Shown one piece after another: positions 1 to 8,166 of a stretch of DNA of 51,556 bases. Source of the DNA: Rikenellaceae bacterium (lineage in GTDB: Bacteria > Bacteroidota > Bacteroidia > Bacteroidales > Rikenellaceae); assembly GCA_015060065.1 (NCBI GenBank), contig SUZF01000016.1, positions 1-51,556 of the forward strand. The letters run 5' to 3'. Under the pieces are notes generated by a model, which worked only from the letters and a program-made list of their open reading frames with translations, was not told the DNA's origin and searched no databases. Within the stretch, counting starts at the first letter, position 1. The number at the start of each line of letters is the position of its first letter. The translations under genes were made by a program, and so were the position numbers.

Positions 1-903
1 AATCTTGAAGATAAAACCGCTCATCTTCGCCTCTTCGGGCTGTATTGCTCGGCTCTCGGTCGTCGAGGGGCGGGGCGAAGGCGCAATGCGGATAAAGCAC
101 TCCAAAAGTTCGCGCACACCGAAGTTGTTTACTGCCGAGCCGAAGAATACGGGTGCAACCTCTCCGCGCAGATACGCATCGCGGTCGAAGGCATCATAAA
201 CACCCTCAACCAACTCCACATCGCCACGCAACTGGTCGGCATAACGCTCGCCAATATAGTCGTTAAGTATAGGCTGCGAAATATCCTCAATCTCGACTGT
301 CGAGGCATCTGCTGTGAGTCGCTCGTCGCTGGTAAAGAGCGAGAGGTTATGCTCGTAGAGATTATACACGCCCTTGAATGTCGCACCACTCGAAATGGGA
401 AATGCCAGCGGGCGCACACCGATTTTGAGTTCGCGCTCCACCTCGTCAAGCAGGTCAAACGGCTCCTTGCAGGGGCGGTCGAGTTTGTTGATAAAGACGA
501 TTACGGGAGTCTTGCGCATACGGCACACCTCCATAAGTTTGCGGGTCTGCGCCTCAACACCCTTCGCACCATCGATAACGATGATTACCGAATCTACGGC
601 AGTCAGCGTGCGGTAGGTGTCCTCGGCAAAGTCCTCGTGACCCGGCGTGTCGAGAATGTTGATTTTCACATCCTTATACTCGAAACCCATAACAGATGTT
701 GCCACCGAGATACCACGCTGACGCTCAATCTCCATAAAGTCGGATGTCGCGCTCTTGCGTATCTTGTTACTCTTGACGGCACCCGCAACGTGGATAGCAC
801 CACCGAAAAGCAACAACTTCTCGGTCAGCGTCGTCTTACCCGCGTCAGGGTGGGCGATGATGGCAAATGTTCTACGGCGTAAAATCTCTTCCTGTAATGT
901 CAT
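1..903 (-). CDS. prfC: Peptide chain release factor 3 (RF3), C-terminal part off the window
   Basis: RF3 is the translational GTPase that recycles RF1/RF2 from terminating ribosomes. The reading frame stays open from an ATG at 903 to the window edge, giving the first 301 residues of a protein usually about 525 long. The N-terminus has the G1 loop [10 protein letters not shown], the effector-region stretch [14 protein letters not shown], the G3 motif DTPGHEDF and the G4 motif NKLD. The sequence after G4 ([20 protein letters not shown]) is typical of RF3 rather than EF-G or TypA. It lies downstream of nadB on the same strand, separated by an AT-rich repeat region, so cotranscription is possible but not shown. 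The truncation is only the window edge. Confidence 0.93.
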   Translation of the reverse strand, partial: MTLQEEILRRRTFAIIAHPDAGKTTLTEKLLLFGGAIHVAGAVKSNKIRKSATSDFMEIERQRGISVATSVMGFEYKDVKINILDTPGHEDFAEDTYRTLTAVDSVIIVIDGAKGVEAQTRKLMEVCRMRKTPVIVFINKLDRPCKEPFDLLDEVERELKIGVRPLAFPISSGATFKGVYNLYEHNLSLFTSDERLTADASTVEIEDISQPILNDYIGERYADQLRGDVELVEGVYDAFDRDAYLRGEVAPVFFGSAVNNFGVRELLECFIRIAPSPRPSTTESRAIQPEEAKMSGFIFKI

Positions 904-918
904 AAATACGAATATATT

Positions 919-1053
919 TAATTGATAATTGATAATTGACAATTGACAATTAAAGGTGTTTTAGTTTATATTTTTCACGATAAATCAAGATGGCTGAAAT
1001 TACAATTAACGCATCTCAAAAAAACGCAATTTTCAATTATCAATTATCAATTA
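919..1053. repeat. Paired 20-bp inverted repeat built on AATTGATAATTGA units
   Basis: Positions 919-938 (TAATTGATAATTGATAATTG) are exactly the reverse complement of 1034-1053. The left arm continues in degenerate form as tandem ATTGACAATTGACAATT up to about 951. The right arm runs into the 3' end of nadB and contains its stop codon. The roughly 95-nt spacer is AT-rich and has no gene. The arrangement resembles a small dispersed intergenic element or an imperfect long hairpin at the nadB 3' end. Confidence 0.75.
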
Positions 1054-2610
1054 TTTTTTCGGAGGATAGTCGATGGTGTAGTGCAGACCGACCGACTCGT
1101 GGCACTCGCGCGCCTGCTTGATTGTGAGGTATGCCACGGCAATCATATTGCGCAACTCGCAGAGTTCGCGGCAGGGCTTGGTGCGGTTGTACAAGCCTTC
1201 GGTCTCCTGCCAGATGATTGTCAGTCGCTTCATTGCACGCTCCAAGCGCAAGTTCGAGCGGACAATACCCACGTAGTTCGACATGATATTCTGTAACTCC
1301 TTGCGATTCTGCAATACGAGTACCATCTCCTCTGCCTCGGCAGTACCCTCAAAGTCCCAATCGGGAATACCCTCCTGCCACTCCACCTTATGGAGCGATT
1401 TGAGAGCGTGACGCACGGCACGCTCCGGATAGACCACCGCCTCCGTGAGCGAGTTTGACGCCAAGCGATTGGCTCCGTGAAGTCCCGTGCAGGAACTCTC
1501 GCCCAAAACATACAGACGACGGATGCTGCTCTCGCCATTCAAATCTACCGTAACACCTCCGCAGCAGTAGTGAGCCGCCGGACATACGGGAATCATATCT
1601 TTGGTAATGTCGATACCTATCGAGCGGCACTTCTCGTAGATGTTGGGGAAGTGACGACGAGTCTGCTCGGCAGGCATATGGGTAACATCGAGATAGACAA
1701 ACTCCTCGCCTCGGATTTTGAGTTCGTGGTCAATCGAGCGTGCCACAACGTCACGCGGAGCAAGTGAGCGCATCGGGTGATACTTATCCATAAACTCCTG
1801 CCCATTCTGCAATCGAAGGATACCGCCATAGCCACGCATCGCCTCGGTAATGAGGAACGAGGGTCGCTCGCCCGGATTGTAGAGCGACGTGGGGTGGAAT
1901 TGGATATACTGCATATTCTTGGTCAGCGCCTTCGCGCGGTGGCACATGGCGATACCATCTCCCGTAGCCACCAACGGATTGGTCGTAGTGTTATAGAGAT
2001 TTCCACAACCTCCCGCAGCCACCACCGTAAATTTCGCCAGTACGGTCAATATTTCGTCAGTGTCGGTATTCAGCACATAGGCTCCGAAGCATGCCAAGCC
2101 TCGCGTGTGGCGCGTAACAATCTCGCCCAAGTGGTGCTGGGTCAAAAGGTCGATAGCAAAGTGATGCTCCAAGACGGTAATATTCTCATGCTCGCGCACC
2201 CGCTCAATCAGAGCACGCTCAATCTCGGCTCCCGTAAGGTCGCTATGGTGCAGGATGCGATGCTCGGAGTGTCCGCCCTCGCGGTGGAGGTCAAAGCGAC
2301 CATCCTCGGTCTTATCGAACTGCACACCCCAGCCTATCAGGTCGGTAGCAGCATCAGGCGCACTCTTCACAACAAGTTCCACCGCCTCACGGTCGCACTT
2401 GCCGGCTCCACACACCAGCGTATCCTCGATATGTTTCTCGAAGGTATCCGGCTCGTAAGTCACCGAGCAGATACCTCCTTGTGCATAGTTCGTGTTACAC
2501 TCGACAAGTTCCCCCTTTGTGACAACTGTTACGTGTCCGTGCGCTGCGGCTTTCAGGGCAAAACTCAATCCGGCAGAACCGGAGCCGATAACCAGAAAAT
2601 CTGTTTTCAT
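1051..2610 (-). CDS. nadB: L-aspartate oxidase (quinolinate pathway)
   Basis: This FAD enzyme oxidises L-aspartate to iminoaspartate, the first step of de novo NAD synthesis, in the cytosol. The 519-residue product is the usual length. The N-terminus carries the dinucleotide-binding GSGSAG motif at residues 9-14. The succinate dehydrogenase/fumarate reductase flavoprotein signature region is visible (GGHSEHRILHHSDLTG), followed by QFHPTSLY and the RSIDHELKIRG segment. The C-terminus has the helical domain of the family. The partner gene nadA is not in the window. A promoter -7 element lies just upstream. The stop codon lies inside an AT-rich inverted repeat. Confidence 0.95.
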   Translation of the reverse strand: MKTDFLVIGSGSAGLSFALKAAAHGHVTVVTKGELVECNTNYAQGGICSVTYEPDTFEKHIEDTLVCGAGKCDREAVELVVKSAPDAATDLIGWGVQFDKTEDGRFDLHREGGHSEHRILHHSDLTGAEIERALIERVREHENITVLEHHFAIDLLTQHHLGEIVTRHTRGLACFGAYVLNTDTDEILTVLAKFTVVAAGGCGNLYNTTTNPLVATGDGIAMCHRAKALTKNMQYIQFHPTSLYNPGERPSFLITEAMRGYGGILRLQNGQEFMDKYHPMRSLAPRDVVARSIDHELKIRGEEFVYLDVTHMPAEQTRRHFPNIYEKCRSIGIDITKDMIPVCPAAHYCCGGVTVDLNGESSIRRLYVLGESSCTGLHGANRLASNSLTEAVVYPERAVRHALKSLHKVEWQEGIPDWDFEGTAEAEEMVLVLQNRKELQNIMSNYVGIVRSNLRLERAMKRLTIIWQETEGLYNRTKPCRELCELRNMIAVAYLTIKQARECHESVGLHYTIDYPPKK

Positions 2611-2636
2611 AATAACGTGTTATTATCAAGACAGCG

Positions 2637-2644
2637 CAAAGGTA
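2637..2644 (-). promoter_or_regulatory. Probable nadB promoter -7 element
   Basis: Read on the minus strand this is TACCTTTG, a full match to the Bacteroidota -7 form TAnnTTTG, about 27 nt before the nadB ATG. No good -33 TTTG is seen at the expected spacing, so only half the promoter is supported. Confidence 0.45.
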
Positions 2645-2782
2645 CAAAACAATTCACAATTAAGAGGATTTTTCAGAAAAAATCTCTTTCTCCTCGTATT
2701 GGGCGAGGAGTGGGAAAGATGAGGATAATGGGGCGCGAGGTCTGCGATCACTTATGGGGATTTAGAGAGTTCCCACAATAGC

Positions 2783-2809
2783 CACAATATCCCCAATATC
2801 CCCAATATC
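2783..2809. repeat. Short 9-bp tandem repeat (CCCAATATC)n
   Basis: Three adjacent copies of CMCAATATC occupy 2783-2791, 2792-2800 and 2801-2809, followed by a degenerate fourth (TCTAATAGC). It looks like a slippage-type microsatellite in the nadB/pckA intergenic region; no function is evident. Confidence 0.7.
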
Positions 2810-2873
2810 TCTAATAGCCATTGACCAATCAAGGCACACAAATTGTAAAAAAGTTAAAAAATAGTGTTATTTT

Positions 2874-2904
2874 TTTCACAAAACAAAAAAAAGATATATC
2901 TTTG
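2874..2904 (+). promoter_or_regulatory. pckA promoter
   Basis: The arrangement TTTC (2874-2877), 19-nt spacer, TATCTTTG (2897-2904) differs from the Bacteroidota consensus TTTG-N19..21-TAnnTTTG by one base in the -33 element. Transcription would start near 2909, leaving a 5' leader of about 370 nt before pckA. Confidence 0.65.
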
Positions 2905-3001
2905 TGCTGCGATTTAGATTGCCGAAAAAGGGGCTGTCACGAAAGTTTGCAGGAGGCTGAACATTAGGGGTTGGCCGGTGTCAAACAAGAGAGCAAGCGG
3001 C

Positions 3002-3205
3002 TAACGGCTACTAAATGACGGCTGCTAACGATGCTGAAAAGCAAGCATAACGGCTACTAAATGACGGCTGCTAACAATGCAGAAAAGCAAGCAGTAACGG
3101 CTACTAAACGACGGCTGCTAACGATGCAGAAAAGCAAGCAGTAACGGCTACTAAACGACGGCTGCTAACGATGCAGAAAAGTAAGCAGTAACGGCCAATG
3201 GCTAA
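3002..3205 (+). repeat. 47-bp tandem repeats in the pckA leader
   Basis: Copies of a unit beginning TAACGGCTACTAAA start at 3002, 3048, 3095 and 3142; a degenerate fifth starts at 3189. The periods are 46, 47, 47 and 47 bp, and copies differ by only a few bases. The terminal motif GGCCAATGGCTAA is itself repeated at 3193-3205 and again near 3226-3238. The period is not a multiple of three and each copy contains stops, so this is not a coding repeat. It would be transcribed as the pckA 5' untranslated region. Confidence 0.85.
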
Positions 3206-3263
3206 AAAAAGAAAAACAGCCAACGGCCAATGGCTAATGCTAAAAAAGAAGAGGTTTAATTAA
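3198..3263 (+). CDS. Possible 21-residue leader peptide before pckA
   Basis: An ATG at 3198 opens a 21-codon frame (begins [10 protein letters not shown], then a Trp-Leu-Met segment and a Lys-rich end) closed by TAA at 3261-3263, only 16 nt before the pckA start. It begins in the last repeat copy and is very basic. No clear ribosome binding site is visible, and the frame could be a chance product of the repeated GGCCAATGGCTAA motif. It is listed as a candidate upstream ORF only. Confidence 0.2.
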   Translation: MAKKRKTANGQWLMLKKKRFN

Positions 3264-3279
3264 AAACATATTAAGAACT

Positions 3280-4887
3280 ATGGCTAAAATTGATTTGACA
3301 AAGTACGGTATTACCGGTACTACCGAGGTGGTTTACAATCCCTCGTACGACGAACTCTTCCGCGAGGAGACCAAGCCCGGCTTGACAGGTTTTGACAAGG
3401 GTGTGGTTACCGAGATGGGTGCAGTGAATGTGATGACAGGTGTTTACACCGGTCGCTCGCCCAAGGATAAGTTCTTCGTAATGGACGACGTATCGAAAGA
3501 TACCATCTGGTGGACTTCTGACGAGTACAAGAACGACAACAAGCCTGTAACACAGGAGGCTTGGAAGGAGTTGAAGGAGTTGGCATCGAAGGAACTCTCG
3601 AACAAGAAACTCTACGTTGTAGATACTTTCTGCGGTGCTAACGAGAACAGCCGCTTGAAGATTCGCTTCATCATGGAGGTTGCTTGGCAGGCTCACTTCG
3701 TTAAGAATATGTTTATCCGTCCGACCGATGCAGAGTTGGAGGTTTATGGCGAGCCTGACTTCGTTGTACTCAACGCTTCGAAGGCAAAGGTTGAGAACTA
3801 CAAGGAACTGGGTCTGAACTCGGAGACGGCTGTTGTCTTCAACCTCACCGAGAAGATGCAGGTTATCATCAACACCTGGTATGGTGGTGAGATGAAGAAG
3901 GGTATGTTCTCGTATATGAACTACCTCCTCCCGTTGAAGGGTATGGCTTCGATGCACTGCTCGGCTAACACCAACGAGAAGGGCGAGACCGCTATCTTCT
4001 TCGGTCTGTCGGGTACGGGTAAGACTACCCTTTCGACCGACCCGAAGCGTCAGCTTATCGGCGACGACGAGCATGGCTGGGATGACGAGGGCGTATTCAA
4101 CTTCGAGGGTGGTTGCTATGCAAAGGTTATCAACCTCTCGAAGGAGAACGAGCCTGACATCTGGAACGCTATCCGTCGCAATGCTCTCTTGGAGAACGTA
4201 ACCGTTGATGAGGCTACCGGCAAGATTGACTTCGCAGATAAGTCGGTTACCGAGAATACTCGTGTATCGTATCCTATCTACCACATCGACAACATCGTCA
4301 AGGGTGTATCGAAGGCTCCCGCAGCAAAGAAGGTTATCTTCCTCTCGGCTGATGCATTCGGCGTACTTCCTCCGGTATCGATTTTGACTCCAGAGCAGAC
4401 CAAGTACTACTTCCTTTCGGGCTTCACCGCGAAGTTGGCAGGTACCGAGCGTGGTATTACCGAGCCTACGCCGACCTTCTCGGCTTGCTTCGGTGCAGCA
4501 TTCCTCTCGCTCCACCCGACCAAGTATGGCGAGGAGTTGGTTAAGAAGATGCAGGCTTCGGGTGCAACCGCATACCTCGTAAATACCGGCTGGAACGGTA
4601 CCGGCAAGCGTATCTCGATTAAGGATACTCGCGGTATCATCGACGCTATCCTCGATGGCTCGATTGACAAGGCTCCGACCAAGAAGTTGCCTATCTTCGA
4701 CTTCACTATCCCGACCGAGTTGCCGGGTGTTGATACAGGCATCCTCGACCCGCGCGACACTTACGCTGATGCAGCAGAGTGGAACACCAAGGCAGTGGAT
4801 TTGGCTGGTCGCTTCATCAAGAACTTCCAGAAATTCACCGGAAACGAGGAGGGCAAGGCTCTCGTGGCTGCCGGTCCGCAGTTGTAA
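3280..4887 (+). CDS. pckA: Phosphoenolpyruvate carboxykinase (ATP)
   Basis: PckA interconverts oxaloacetate + ATP with PEP + CO2 + ADP. In gut Bacteroidota it usually works in the carboxylating direction, feeding the fumarate/succinate pathway. The 535-residue length is standard for the ATP-dependent family. The kinase-1a P-loop [11 protein letters not shown] lies near residue 242, the metal-binding kinase-2 segment GDDEHGW near 262, and the substrate-binding [10 protein letters not shown] near 59. The gene stands alone behind a long repeat-rich leader and ends in a strong terminator. Codon use is highly biased (almost all AAG, GAG, GGT), consistent with high expression. Confidence 0.97.
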   Translation: MAKIDLTKYGITGTTEVVYNPSYDELFREETKPGLTGFDKGVVTEMGAVNVMTGVYTGRSPKDKFFVMDDVSKDTIWWTSDEYKNDNKPVTQEAWKELKELASKELSNKKLYVVDTFCGANENSRLKIRFIMEVAWQAHFVKNMFIRPTDAELEVYGEPDFVVLNASKAKVENYKELGLNSETAVVFNLTEKMQVIINTWYGGEMKKGMFSYMNYLLPLKGMASMHCSANTNEKGETAIFFGLSGTGKTTLSTDPKRQLIGDDEHGWDDEGVFNFEGGCYAKVINLSKENEPDIWNAIRRNALLENVTVDEATGKIDFADKSVTENTRVSYPIYHIDNIVKGVSKAPAAKKVIFLSADAFGVLPPVSILTPEQTKYYFLSGFTAKLAGTERGITEPTPTFSACFGAAFLSLHPTKYGEELVKKMQASGATAYLVNTGWNGTGKRISIKDTRGIIDAILDGSIDKAPTKKLPIFDFTIPTELPGVDTGILDPRDTYADAAEWNTKAVDLAGRFIKNFQKFTGNEEGKALVAAGPQL

Positions 4888-4907
4888 TCAACGAGTGATT
4901 CAATAGC

Positions 4908-4946
4908 AAGGGGCTGTCCAACAATTTGTTGCGACAGCCCCTTTTG
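4908..4946. terminator. Rho-independent terminator after pckA
   Basis: AAGGGGCTGTC (4908-4918) pairs perfectly with GACAGCCCCTT (4933-4943) and is followed by a T run. The 11-bp stem closes the pckA transcript. Its GGGCTGTC core recurs in the terminator at 20742-20779. Confidence 0.85.
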
Positions 4947-4995
4947 TTTCATCACAAAGGCATAACGACACCTCTGTTTATTTAATAGTAGCGCA

Positions 4996-5409
4996 TCACT
5001 TCTGCGCATCGCCCCCTACACGCACTTCGAGCGAAGCCCCCGACCAGCGATTCACGGGCAGGCGATTACTCACAACAACTCTGCCGCCACGCGATGCTCG
5101 CAACGTGAGTTCGAATGGTTTATGCTCATCGACCGCTCTTCCGAGGGGAATGGTATGGGGTATAACATAGACATACATCAGAAGATGGTCGCAAGCCTCC
5201 GTCTCAAAGGCGACTTTTCGTTTGAGCGGATATCCGCTCGGCATCTTTTCAAGGTTGGCTCCGACGGGCGCAACAATATCCTCTGCCGAAACGTAACCCG
5301 TCCGCTCGTCATTTTCATCGAAGCATCCGCAGGTTACCATCACATTATAGCACCAAAATCCGTCAAAATCACTCGTTATTTCGACACTAAAACCCTCATT
5401 TTTGCCCAT
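4996..5409 (-). CDS. Hypothetical protein, 137 residues
   Basis: I do not recognise this family. The frame extends upstream to 5463, but the ATG at 5409 (MGKNEGFSVEI) is preferred because a TATTTTTG -7-like element lies just upstream on the minus strand and the longer N-terminus would cover it. The product is soluble, without signal peptide or membrane segment. It looks beta-rich, with alternating hydrophobic stretches such as HLLMYVYVIP and FELTLRASRGGRVVVS. It is convergent with pckA and divergent from yceD. Confidence 0.55.
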   Translation of the reverse strand: MGKNEGFSVEITSDFDGFWCYNVMVTCGCFDENDERTGYVSAEDIVAPVGANLEKMPSGYPLKRKVAFETEACDHLLMYVYVIPHTIPLGRAVDEHKPFELTLRASRGGRVVVSNRLPVNRWSGASLEVRVGGDAQK

Positions 5410-5454
5410 AACACAACATTTTACTGCAACAAAAATACTAAATTCGTCGAAAAC

Positions 5455-5486
5455 TTTGCACAATTTATGAATTTATCGTACATTTG
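5455..5486 (+). promoter_or_regulatory. Promoter of the yceD-rpmF-plsX cluster
   Basis: TTTG (5455-5458), a 20-nt spacer and TACATTTG (5479-5486) match the Bacteroidota housekeeping promoter exactly. The predicted start near 5490 gives a leader of only about 14 nt before the ATG at 5504. Confidence 0.85.
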
Positions 5487-5503
5487 CGGACTAATTGCGT
5501 AGA

Positions 5504-5980
5504 ATGGAGATTGCAAAGAGATATTCGATAGCCTACAAAGGGTTGAAGAACGGGCATCACGAATTTGATTTCAAAGTCGATGATACTCTCTTTGAGGCGA
5601 TGGAGAATGCGGATATCAAGGGTGGCGACTGCGACGTACATGTCACAATGAACCGCTCGGAGACAATGCTCGAACTTGGCTTTGCCATCAACGGATACGT
5701 AGTGTGTGAATGTGACCGCTGCTTGGATGATTGCAAAGTTCCGGTCGAGTACGAGGGAGAGTTGCTCGTGAAGTTCTCGACCGAAGTGCGCGACTACGAT
5801 GGCGAGGTAATGTGGATTTCGCCGGCAGACGGAGAGGTGTCGCTCGCGCAGTACATATATGAGAGTATCGTGCTGGCACTGCCTTACAGTCGAGTGCATG
5901 CAGAGGGAGAGTGCAATCCCGATATGCTTGCCCGCTTTACGGTGGTCGAGGAGAGCGACGATGAGGAGCAGAGCGAATAG
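5504..5980 (+). CDS. yceD: YceD/DUF177 family protein
   Basis: DUF177 proteins are linked to 23S rRNA/large-subunit biogenesis and nearly always precede rpmF, as here. The 158-residue product has the family's cysteine signature CECDRCLDDC in its middle, followed by the acidic YEGELLVKF segment, and ends in a Glu-rich tail. The frame also allows a TTG at 5495, but the ATG at 5504 sits better behind the promoter. It is the first gene of yceD-rpmF-plsX. The exact molecular role is not established. Confidence 0.85.
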   Translation: MEIAKRYSIAYKGLKNGHHEFDFKVDDTLFEAMENADIKGGDCDVHVTMNRSETMLELGFAINGYVVCECDRCLDDCKVPVEYEGELLVKFSTEVRDYDGEVMWISPADGEVSLAQYIYESIVLALPYSRVHAEGECNPDMLARFTVVEESDDEEQSE

Positions 5981-6036
5981 ACAAAAATTTGAAAGAGATA
6001 TTTTAGAAAATTATAAATTTTAACAGTTTTTGAAAT

Positions 6037-6222
6037 ATGGCACATCCTAAACACAAAGTCTCATCAACCAGAAGAGACAAAAGAAGAACTCACTACAAGG
6101 CGGAGATTCCGACCGTTGTAACTTGCTCGAACTGTGGCGCATCGGTACTTTACCACCGTGTATGCCCGGAGTGCGGTTTCTACCGCGGCAAACTCGCTAT
6201 CGAGAAGAAGGTTGCCGAATAA
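6037..6222 (+). CDS. rpmF: 50S ribosomal protein L32
   Basis: A structural protein of the large ribosomal subunit. The 61-residue product starts MAHPKHKVSSTRRDKRR, typical of L32. It carries both halves of the zinc ribbon (CSNCG and CPECG), so it is the zinc-binding form. It follows yceD by 56 nt and precedes plsX, the canonical order. A hairpin with a T-tract lies immediately downstream and may reduce read-through into plsX. Confidence 0.97.
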   Translation: MAHPKHKVSSTRRDKRRTHYKAEIPTVVTCSNCGASVLYHRVCPECGFYRGKLAIEKKVAE

Positions 6223-6249
6223 TTTTGACGGCTTCACGAGAAAAAAAGG

Positions 6250-6279
6250 CACTATTTGCAAAAATAGTGTCTTTTTTTT
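6250..6279 (+). terminator. Hairpin with T-tract between rpmF and plsX
   Basis: CACTATTT (6250-6257) pairs with AAATAGTG (6262-6269) and is followed by TC and a run of eight T. It has the form of an intrinsic terminator or attenuator, which would uncouple ribosomal-protein from lipid-gene expression. Confidence 0.65.
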
Positions 6280-6330
6280 GCGAAAAAACACTATATTTAC
6301 ATCCGTAAAACCATCAAAATTAGAGAAATT

Positions 6331-7287
6331 ATGTTGAAAATAGGTTTAGATGCAATGGGTGGCGACTTCGCTCCCGAAGCAGCCGTAAAAGGTGCAGTGA
6401 TGGCTCTGAACGAGTTGGGAGCCGATAGCCACATCGTTCTCTTCGGTGACGAGGCGCAGATTAAGGCTATCCTTGCAGCAGAGAATTGCAATAGCGATAA
6501 AATCGAAATAGTACACACAACAGAGGTTATCGAGATGGGCGACCACCCAGCAAAGGCGTTCCAGCAGAAGCCCAATTCGAGCATTACCGTAGGCTTCGGC
6601 TACCTCGCCAAAGGTCTGATTCACGGATTTGCGAGTGCCGGCAGCACCGGTGCGATGATGGTCGGCTCGATGTTCGCAGTGAAGCCTATCGAGGGGGTTA
6701 TCCGCCCTACAATCTCGACCGTGGTTCCCAACATCAAGGGCGAGCCGCTGATGTTGTTGGACGTGGGTCTGAATGTCGATTGCAAGCCGGAGGTGTTGTG
6801 CCAATACGGACTTATCGGCTCGATTTTCGCAGAGTCGGCACTCGGAATCAAGAATCCTCGCGTAGCACTGCTCAATATCGGCGAGGAGGAGGCGAAGGGT
6901 AACGCCCAATCGCAGGCCGCATACGCGCTGATGAAGGCAGAGGCAGAGAAGGGCAAGTTCAACTTCGTGGGTAACGTCGAGTCGTCGTACATGTTCACCG
7001 GCAAGATTGCCGATGTTGTGGTTTGTGACGGTTTTGTCGGCAACACCATCCTTAAAATGGTCGAAGGATTCTACCAAATCAATACCCGTATGGGATTGAC
7101 AAACCCATTCTGGGCTGCCATGAACTACGAAAATGTTGGTGGAACACCCGTGCTTGGTGTTAATGCCCCGGTAACCATCGGACATGGTAAATCGACTCCG
7201 TTAGCAATCAAGAATATGATTCTCTCGACCGAGCGCACAATCTCGTCAAACGTAACCTCCAAGATGCAGGAGGCTTTCAAGGCGTAA
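6331..7287 (+). CDS. plsX: Phosphate acyltransferase PlsX
   Basis: PlsX makes acyl-phosphate from acyl-ACP for phospholipid synthesis, as a peripheral membrane enzyme used by PlsY. The 318-residue product starts with the conserved LKIGLDAMGGDFAPE. It also has GSTGAMM, DVGLNVDCKPE, NIGEEEAKG and the VCDGFVGN block, all family signatures. It is in the usual yceD-rpmF-plsX order. The fabH gene that commonly follows is absent: the plsX transcript instead runs into a perfect hairpin shared with the convergent phage-derived operon. Confidence 0.95.
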   Translation: MLKIGLDAMGGDFAPEAAVKGAVMALNELGADSHIVLFGDEAQIKAILAAENCNSDKIEIVHTTEVIEMGDHPAKAFQQKPNSSITVGFGYLAKGLIHGFASAGSTGAMMVGSMFAVKPIEGVIRPTISTVVPNIKGEPLMLLDVGLNVDCKPEVLCQYGLIGSIFAESALGIKNPRVALLNIGEEEAKGNAQSQAAYALMKAEAEKGKFNFVGNVESSYMFTGKIADVVVCDGFVGNTILKMVEGFYQINTRMGLTNPFWAAMNYENVGGTPVLGVNAPVTIGHGKSTPLAIKNMILSTERTISSNVTSKMQEAFKA

Positions 7288-7309
7288 CCAGAGAGTAAAA
7301 TATAATACG

Positions 7310-7344
7310 ACACGAGGTCTGCCCACAAAAGGCAGACCTCGTGT
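7310..7344. terminator. Perfect bidirectional terminator between plsX and the phage-derived operon
   Basis: ACACGAGGTCTGCC (7310-7323) and GGCAGACCTCGTGT (7331-7344) form a perfect 14-bp stem with a 7-nt loop, between two convergent genes. The right arm overlaps the end of the muralytic-type gene. Confidence 0.8.
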
Positions 7345-7748
7345 TATCTCTCTCTGAATAGTTTCCAGCCGCGCAAAACGGCATCCCGGTCGGCAGGCAC
7401 TCCATTCTCGAAATGAGAGATGGCGGCAACCACCTCAATCATCGTAGCAGCATTGGTAACGTCCAACACATAGTCGGGGTCGAGTCCGGACCGCTGCGCC
7501 ACAAACCGAAGGTATGCGGAGGTTGGGTTTTCGGTCGGTGGTGCATAGCGGTCTATCATCTGACGAAGTGTGCGACAGCCATGGCGCACATGGTAGGTAT
7601 AGAGCAACATAAATATCGCACGATAGCCCCACTCGACACTCTCGAACTGACGAAATTCGGGGTCACTGCTCGGCACACGCTCGCCCTTGTAGCGGACTGG
7701 TGAGCGACGGATATTGCCGGGGTTGTTATTGTCAAGACCTCTACTCAC
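7344..7748 (-). CDS. Phage muralytic/virion-associated protein with NNPGNIR motif
   Basis: The 134-residue product begins MSRGLDNNNPGNIRRS. It resembles a family of small phage proteins starting with an NNPGNIR block and annotated as structural or peptidoglycan-degrading. It has the family layout: NNPGNIR, then FRQFESVEWGYRAIFMLL, then TLRQMIDRYAPPTENPT. The Gly-Tyr-Arg-Ala segment and a helical remainder suggest a lysozyme-like fold. No signal peptide is present, so it would rely on the adjacent holin. It is the last gene of the operon and overlaps the holin by 8 bp. Muralytic function is inferred, not seen. Confidence 0.6.
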   Translation of the reverse strand: MSRGLDNNNPGNIRRSPVRYKGERVPSSDPEFRQFESVEWGYRAIFMLLYTYHVRHGCRTLRQMIDRYAPPTENPTSAYLRFVAQRSGLDPDYVLDVTNAATMIEVVAAISHFENGVPADRDAVLRGWKLFRER

Positions 7749-8166
7749 CCTCCACCTCCTTCCGGATTCTGCGACGCACGTACCGTTTCAACCATACAAA
7801 CATCGGCGACTCCGAGAGTTGCGAAGCATTTTCGAGAAATGACCAGAACTCAACGGCACAGGTAAATCCCGTAAAAATCTTTGCAAGGTTGAGCGTCACG
7901 AAGTCGAGGACACAACGCTCAACCAGCCACGACATCGCAATAGCAATAATCACAAAACCGAGTTTCAGCACAGTCCGCCACGCCTCGTGGCTCTCGAAGA
8001 ACCACTCCTCGCCACGCCTGCGAGCCACAGCCCGACTCGCTGCGATGCCCGTAATAAAATCGATTGCCACAAATGTTATGGCGCACCCCACAAGCGGGGC
8101 TATCGGAGCAAAGAGCGAGATGATGCCTATCAAGGCAACATTAAAGAGTCTGGACAATGTTTCCAT
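7741..8166 (-). CDS. Phage holin-type membrane protein
   Basis: A 141-residue protein whose two to three hydrophobic segments (VALIGIISLFAPIAPLVGCAITFVAIDFITG, LKLGFVIIAIAMSWLVERCV, and a weaker third) and basic C-terminal tail (RYVRRRIRKEVEGE) fit the Bacteroidota phage holin family related to toxin-secretion/phage-lysis holins. The ATG at 8166 is preferred over an upstream in-frame start at 8232, which would overlap the previous gene by about 90 nt. It overlaps the following muralytic-type gene by 8 bp, as lysis cassettes often do. Confidence 0.7.
   Translation of the reverse strand: METLSRLFNVALIGIISLFAPIAPLVGCAITFVAIDFITGIAASRAVARRRGEEWFFESHEAWRTVLKLGFVIIAIAMSWLVERCVLDFVTLNLAKIFTGFTCAVEFWSFLENASQLSESPMFVWLKRYVRRRIRKEVEGE

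Larger units (their letters stand above)
2611..3279. other. Long intergenic region between nadB and pckA
   Basis: This 669-bp stretch has no ordinary gene. From left to right it holds the nadB promoter, a purine-rich stretch of no recognised function, a 9-bp tandem repeat, the pckA promoter at 2874-2904, and a leader of about 370 nt containing 47-bp tandem repeats and short ORFs. Confidence 0.8.

Noticed and set aside
3002..3205. CRISPR-like array in the pckA leader
   Set aside because: The 47-bp units are contiguous with no variable spacers between them, the whole unit repeats, and no cas genes are nearby.
3271..4515. 414-codon minus-strand frame opposite pckA
   Set aside because: It is antisense to a confidently identified pckA with strong codon bias. 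That bias itself keeps the reverse frame open.
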